Shown one piece after another: positions 60,365 through 64,000 of a DNA stretch of 64,000 nt. The notes below the pieces were generated by a model. The model worked only from the letters and a program-made list of their open reading frames with translations. It had not been told where the DNA came from and did not search any database. Both the position numbers and the translations under genes were made by a program. Origin of the DNA: JBCBKU01 sp038521345 (GTDB taxonomy: Bacteria > Pseudomonadota > Alphaproteobacteria > Rhodobacterales > Rhodobacteraceae); contig JBCBKU010000005.1 of the NCBI GenBank assembly GCA_038521345.1, positions 62,001 through 126,000 on the forward strand, in the 5' to 3' direction. Every line of letters starts with the position of its first letter. Within the stretch, counting starts at the first letter, position 1.

Positions 60365-60927
60365 GCATTCAACCCGCAGGAACCAAGCTTGAGTACACGG
60401 TCACCTATCTCGAGATGACTCACCATCCGCGCTATCCTTGGCCGGTCATGCCGGTCGGGTTCCCGGGCAATCTGGTCCGCGCAGAGCGTCCGCCGGACTG
60501 GTATTTTCTGTCGCTCTACGATGCCGTTGGGCGGGACTATGCTTGGGAGGACATGCATTCCGAACCTCCCGGCGCCGTGGCGGACTGGCTTGCCGATCCC
60601 AAGACCTCGCTCTGGACCCTTCTGGCTCATGGTTGGCCGCAGGGCTTTTTTGTCATCGACGCTCGGGAAGCAGGGCGGAGCGACCTGTCGTATTTTGGAC
60701 TGGTCCCCGAAGCCGTCGGCAAGGGCGTAGGACGGTTTCTACTTCAAACCGCCATTCTCACTGGCTGGAGCGAGGAGGGAACCGAGAAGGTGACGGTTAA
60801 CACTTGCACACTCGACCATCCCCGTGCGCTCGGCCTGTATCAATGGGCCGGATTTGATCCGGTCCGGCGAGAAACCCTCACTCGCGTCTTGACCCGCCCC
60901 CGGGACTTGTCCCGCATTCCCGACTAA
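60361..60927 (+). CDS. GNAT-family acetyltransferase
   Basis: A 188-residue protein with the GNAT acetyl-CoA binding region FGLVPEAVGKGVGRFLLQTA (about 120-139) followed by NTCTLDHPRALGLYQWAGF, as in N-acetyltransferases acting on amines or peptides. The substrate is unknown. The ATG overlaps the sseA stop by four bases (ATGA). Confidence 0.88.
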   Translation: MSIQPAGTKLEYTVTYLEMTHHPRYPWPVMPVGFPGNLVRAERPPDWYFLSLYDAVGRDYAWEDMHSEPPGAVADWLADPKTSLWTLLAHGWPQGFFVIDAREAGRSDLSYFGLVPEAVGKGVGRFLLQTAILTGWSEEGTEKVTVNTCTLDHPRALGLYQWAGFDPVRRETLTRVLTRPRDLSRIPD

Positions 60928-60950
60928 ACCCAGCCGCTCGAGGAGCCGTC

Positions 60951-62132
60951 ATGTTTGAATCTCTGACACCGCAGCCCGCCGACAAGATCCTCGAAATCAT
61001 GACGCTTTATCGCGAGGACCCGCGCAGTCAGAAGGTCGACCTCGGTGTTGGCGTCTACAAGAATTCAGAGGGCCAGACACCTGTCATGCGCGCCGTACGC
61101 GAGGCCGAGCGGCGCCTTTGGGACGCAGAGACAACGAAGTCATACGTGAACCTTGTAGGGGACCCGGCCTTCTCAGAGGCGTTGCGCAAGTTGGTTCTGG
61201 GCCCGAACTTCGACGCCAGCCGCGTATCCGCCGCTGCGACACCGGGCGGGACCGGTGCCGTCCGTCTGGCGTTTGATCTGTTTCACATGGCCTCGCCAAA
61301 GGGGACGGTTTGGGTTTCGGATCCAACGTGGCCGAACCACCTCTCGATCCTAAAGTATCTTGGACTTTCCACTCGGCCCTACAGGTACTTCGACGCCGCA
61401 ACGCGCACGGCCGACATCGAGTCCATGCTTGCCGATCTTGCTGAGACCAAGGCCGGAGATCTCATTCTGCTGCACGGCTGCTGCCACAATCCCACCGGAG
61501 CCAACTTGTCAGGCGAGGACTGGGCACGGGTTACAGAGGTCCTGTCGAAGACAGGGGCGGTACCGATGATCGACATTGCCTATCAGGGGTTCGGAGATGG
61601 GCTCGATGCGGATGCGGCCGGCTTGCGCGAGATTGCCCGCAACATGCCGGAAGTCGTTCTCGCGGTGTCTTGTTCAAAGAACTTCGGCGTCTACCGTGAA
61701 CGCGCCGGAGCGATCTTCGCAATCACTCCGCCCGAGCGTCAGGGCACTATGCAGGGCACGCTGTCCTATCTGAACCGTCAGACCTATTCATTCCCGCCGG
61801 ACCACGGTGCGCGCCTTGTCACCATGGTGCTAAACGATCCGGAGCTTAGGGCAGACTGGGAAGCCGAGCTCGCAGACATGCGAACGGGAATGCTGGATTT
61901 GCGCGCCGCACTTGCGGCCGAGTTGCGCCAACGCACGAACTCCGACCGTTTCGATTTTCTGGCCCATCATCGCGGGATGTTCTCACGCCTTGGAGCAACC
62001 CCCGACCAAGTGCATGCGATGCGCGAACAGAGCGGGATCTACATGACCGGCGATAGCCGGATGAATATCGCCGGGCTGAACGCATCCAACGTTCCCATCC
62101 TCGCAGAAGCCATTGTTGCCGCCGGCGTCTAG
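60951..62132 (+). CDS. aromatic/aspartate aminotransferase
   Basis: A 393-residue fold-type I PLP enzyme of the TyrB/AspC type. The PLP lysine is K243 (AVSCSKNFGVYRERAG), N180 is in HGCCHNPTGANL and Y211 in DIAYQGFGDG; the family start MFESLTPQPADKILEI is exact. It exchanges amino groups between 2-oxoglutarate and aspartate or aromatic 2-oxo acids. GAGGAG precedes the ATG, 23 bases after the acetyltransferase stop. Confidence 0.94.
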   Translation: MFESLTPQPADKILEIMTLYREDPRSQKVDLGVGVYKNSEGQTPVMRAVREAERRLWDAETTKSYVNLVGDPAFSEALRKLVLGPNFDASRVSAAATPGGTGAVRLAFDLFHMASPKGTVWVSDPTWPNHLSILKYLGLSTRPYRYFDAATRTADIESMLADLAETKAGDLILLHGCCHNPTGANLSGEDWARVTEVLSKTGAVPMIDIAYQGFGDGLDADAAGLREIARNMPEVVLAVSCSKNFGVYRERAGAIFAITPPERQGTMQGTLSYLNRQTYSFPPDHGARLVTMVLNDPELRADWEAELADMRTGMLDLRAALAAELRQRTNSDRFDFLAHHRGMFSRLGATPDQVHAMREQSGIYMTGDSRMNIAGLNASNVPILAEAIVAAGV

Positions 62133-62240
62133 GCCACCGAGTGAAAAAAGGCGCGCCCTAGGCGCATCCTTTGTCCCTCGCCCATGGCGTGTCGCCGCGT
62201 CCTCGGCGCGGGCGAAATTCTTATAAAGCCCTCAAGACAC

Positions 62241-62268
62241 AAAAAAACCCGGGCGCGCGCGCCCGGGT
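62241..62268 (-). terminator. intrinsic terminator of glnK-amtB
   Basis: A perfect GC-rich stem with arms CCCGGGCGCG and CGCGCCCGGG. On the minus strand it is followed directly by seven T residues (AAAAAAA at 62241-62247 on the plus strand). It lies 30 bases past the amtB stop and is the strongest terminator in the window. Confidence 0.85.
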
Positions 62269-62297
62269 CAAGTGTGAAAGGCTGATAGGAAGGGAGA

Positions 62298-63611
62298 TCA
62301 GCCTTTTGAGAAATCAGGGTAAGCTTCCATCCCCATTTCCGCAGTATCGAGACCGCTAATTTCGGCTTCCTCGCTGACGCGGATCCCAAGAACTGCTTTC
62401 AGGATGAACCAGATGATCAGCGAACCAACAAAGGTGAAGACACCGTAAGCTATGATCCCAGTGATCTGAGCACCGATCGTTGCGCTACCCGAGAAGGCCA
62501 CTGCAATGGTGCCCCAGATGCCGGCAAACAGGTGAACCGGGATCGCGCCGACCACGTCGTCGATCTTGAGCTTGTCGAGAAGCGGCACCGTGACCACCAC
62601 GATCAGACCGCCAATAGCACCGATAAGCAGCGAACCAAAAAGCGAGGGCGCCAACGGCTCTGCGGTGATCGAAACGAGACCGGCCAGTGCACCGTTCAGG
62701 ATCATAGTCAGGTCGGGCTTCTTGTAGAGGATGTTGGTCAGAATGAGCGCTGCGACAGCACCCGATGCCGCGGCCATGTTGGTGTTTGCAAAGATCCGGC
62801 TGACATCGGTGATATCTCCGACAGTACCTGCCGCAAGCTGCGAGCCGCCGTTGAAGCCGAACCAGCCGAGCCACAGAATGAACGTTCCGAGCGTAGCCAG
62901 GGCGAGGTTGGAGCCGGGCATCGGGTGAACCTGACCGTCCTTATACTTGCCAAGACGCGGACCCAGTACGATCGCACCGGCAAGTGCAGCCCAGCCACCG
63001 ACCGAGTGCACAATGGTCGAACCAGCGAAGTCCGAGAAACCCAACTCGGACAACCAGCCGCCACCCCACTGCCACGAGCCCGAAATCGGATACATGATGC
63101 CCGTCAGGATGATCACGAAGATCAGGAACGGCCAGAGTTTGATCCGCTCTGCCAGAGCACCCGAAACGATCGAAGCCGTCGCGGCAACGAACATGAGCTG
63201 GAAGAAGAAGTCCGAACCAACCGAGGCATAATCAAGAGCGGCATCGTCCGCGCCAAGACCCACCGGCTCAAGTACGGTCGGAACGAAGTTGGGCGCGAAA
63301 TACCCGTTGAAATCGCCGGGATACATCAGGTTGAAACCGACCAACCAGTACATGATCGCCGCGAGCGAGAAGAGCGCGACGTTCTTTGTAAGCTGCATGG
63401 TCACGTTCTTGGACCGCACAAGGCCCGCTTCGAGCATGGCAAAACCAGCCGCCATCCAGAACACGAGAAAGCCGCCCACAAGAAAGAGCAGCGTGGTCAT
63501 GATGTACGGGCCGATCACATCGAAGCCCGGCGCAGCGTCATCCTGCGCAAAGCCCAGAGCCGGGATCGCGACGAGCGCGGCGGCAAGGGCAGTGATCTTA
63601 AAAAGGTTCAT
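62298..63611 (-). CDS. amtB: ammonium transporter AmtB
   Basis: A 437-residue ammonium channel with a signal peptide (to about residue 22, ALGFAQ) and eleven membrane helices. Conserved pore sites are visible: FFFQLMFVAATASIVSGA, GSTIVHSVGGWAAL with the first pore His, and VHLFAGIWGTIAVAFSG with the second. It takes up ammonium and is closed by binding of the PII protein GlnK, encoded just upstream. The gap to glnK is 29 bases. A terminator follows. Confidence 0.97.
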   Translation of the reverse strand: MNLFKITALAAALVAIPALGFAQDDAAPGFDVIGPYIMTTLLFLVGGFLVFWMAAGFAMLEAGLVRSKNVTMQLTKNVALFSLAAIMYWLVGFNLMYPGDFNGYFAPNFVPTVLEPVGLGADDAALDYASVGSDFFFQLMFVAATASIVSGALAERIKLWPFLIFVIILTGIMYPISGSWQWGGGWLSELGFSDFAGSTIVHSVGGWAALAGAIVLGPRLGKYKDGQVHPMPGSNLALATLGTFILWLGWFGFNGGSQLAAGTVGDITDVSRIFANTNMAAASGAVAALILTNILYKKPDLTMILNGALAGLVSITAEPLAPSLFGSLLIGAIGGLIVVVTVPLLDKLKIDDVVGAIPVHLFAGIWGTIAVAFSGSATIGAQITGIIAYGVFTFVGSLIIWFILKAVLGIRVSEEAEISGLDTAEMGMEAYPDFSKG

Positions 63612-63640
63612 ATCCGTAGGGTCCCCTGAATTCTGGCCGG

Positions 63641-63979
63641 TTAGATGGCGTCGTCGTTCGTTTCGCCGGTCCGCACGCGCAGCGCGCTTTCCACGTCGAG
63701 AACGAAGACCTTGCCGTCGCCGATTTTGTCCGTCTTAGCGGTGGTCGAAATCGTCTCGACCACCTGCTCGGCCATGGAGGCCGGCACGACGATTTCGAGC
63801 TTGACCTTCGGCACGAAGTTCACGGCGTATTCCGCGCCGCGGTAGATCTCGGTATGGCCCGACTGCGAACCAAACCCTTTGATCTCGGTGACCATCATGC
63901 CGCGCACCCCGATCGAGGTCAGCGCTTCGCGCACCTCTTCGAGCTTGAACGGCTTGATCGCTGCAATGATGAGTTTCAC
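63641..63979 (-). CDS. glnK: nitrogen regulatory protein PII (GlnK type)
   Basis: A 112-residue trimeric signal protein that senses 2-oxoglutarate and ATP/ADP and gates AmtB. The T-loop runs KGFGSQSGHTEIYRGAEY with the uridylylation Tyr at position 51 when the GTG at 63979 is used; GGGG lies six bases before it. The ATG six bases further upstream would follow GGGG directly and shift this Tyr to 53. The C-loop TGKIGDGK (here TDKIGDGKVFV) is near normal. It is co-transcribed with amtB. Confidence 0.95.
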   Translation of the reverse strand: MKLIIAAIKPFKLEEVREALTSIGVRGMMVTEIKGFGSQSGHTEIYRGAEYAVNFVPKVKLEIVVPASMAEQVVETISTTAKTDKIGDGKVFVLDVESALRVRTGETNDDAI

Positions 63980-64000
63980 ATGCATCCCCTTTGCGTCGCG

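Noticed and set aside
1..64000. Mobile elements, prophage genes, CRISPR arrays, rRNA
   Set aside because: I looked for transposase or integrase motifs, terminal repeats, spaced repeats and rRNA-like sequence and saw none.

Overview
The window looks like ordinary chromosomal DNA of a GC-rich alphaproteobacterium, most likely a marine Rhodobacteraceae (Roseobacter-type). This is inferred from gene content and order: the pdxJ/acpS/lepB/rnc/era/recO string with a DUF1491 gene in it, a single bifunctional Rsh next to rpoZ, a methylsuccinyl-CoA dehydrogenase of the ethylmalonyl-CoA pathway, glcDEF, a zf-CHCC (NDUFS6-like) protein, and two sites resembling CtrA boxes. About 70 protein genes pack both strands with short gaps and many 1-4 base stop/start overlaps. 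I see no insertion sequence, integrase, prophage, CRISPR array, tRNA or rRNA.

Left part (1-16 kb): three tandem secreted trypsin-like peptidases, the glycolate oxidase operon glcD-glcE-glcF, and a tightly coupled minus-strand block moxR / DUF58 / BatA-DUF4159 membrane protein / second large membrane protein, with DUF1285 divergent from it. A sulfotransferase, a YdeI-like protein and an RluE-type pseudouridine synthase follow.

Middle part (16-36 kb): polA, small zinc-binding proteins, an ABC ATPase without an adjacent permease, a TauE/SafE permease, mcd, clpS, a transglutaminase-like protein, a reductase/META pair, and the conserved housekeeping cluster rpoZ-rsh-DUF2062-pdxJ-(unknown)-acpS-lepB-rnc-era-DUF1491-recO. 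A plus-strand lipoprotein gene lies inside that cluster.

Right part (36-64 kb): a NYN-domain protein; the ispH-to-rnhA run; a formyl-methionine module with two deformylase genes, one lacking its active-site residues, plus fmt; a C-S lyase-like aminotransferase; a glutathionyl-hydroquinone-reductase-like GST; an orphan receiver protein divergent from a lytic transglycosylase with two CtrA-like sites between them; smc; a divergent FAD oxidase/mnmD pair; a Slt-type transglycosylase; dapA; smpB; sseA; an aromatic/aspartate aminotransferase; and glnK-amtB closed by a strong intrinsic terminator.

No wholly new system stands out. The best leads are the inactivated deformylase paralogue in the def-fmt operon, the peptidase trio with a shared C-terminal tail in two members, the coupled moxR-DUF58-DUF4159 block, and the tandem CtrA-like sites. 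Starts were chosen from ribosome binding sites and family starts where these disagreed with the longest open frame. Functions rest on motifs read by eye, not on database searches.
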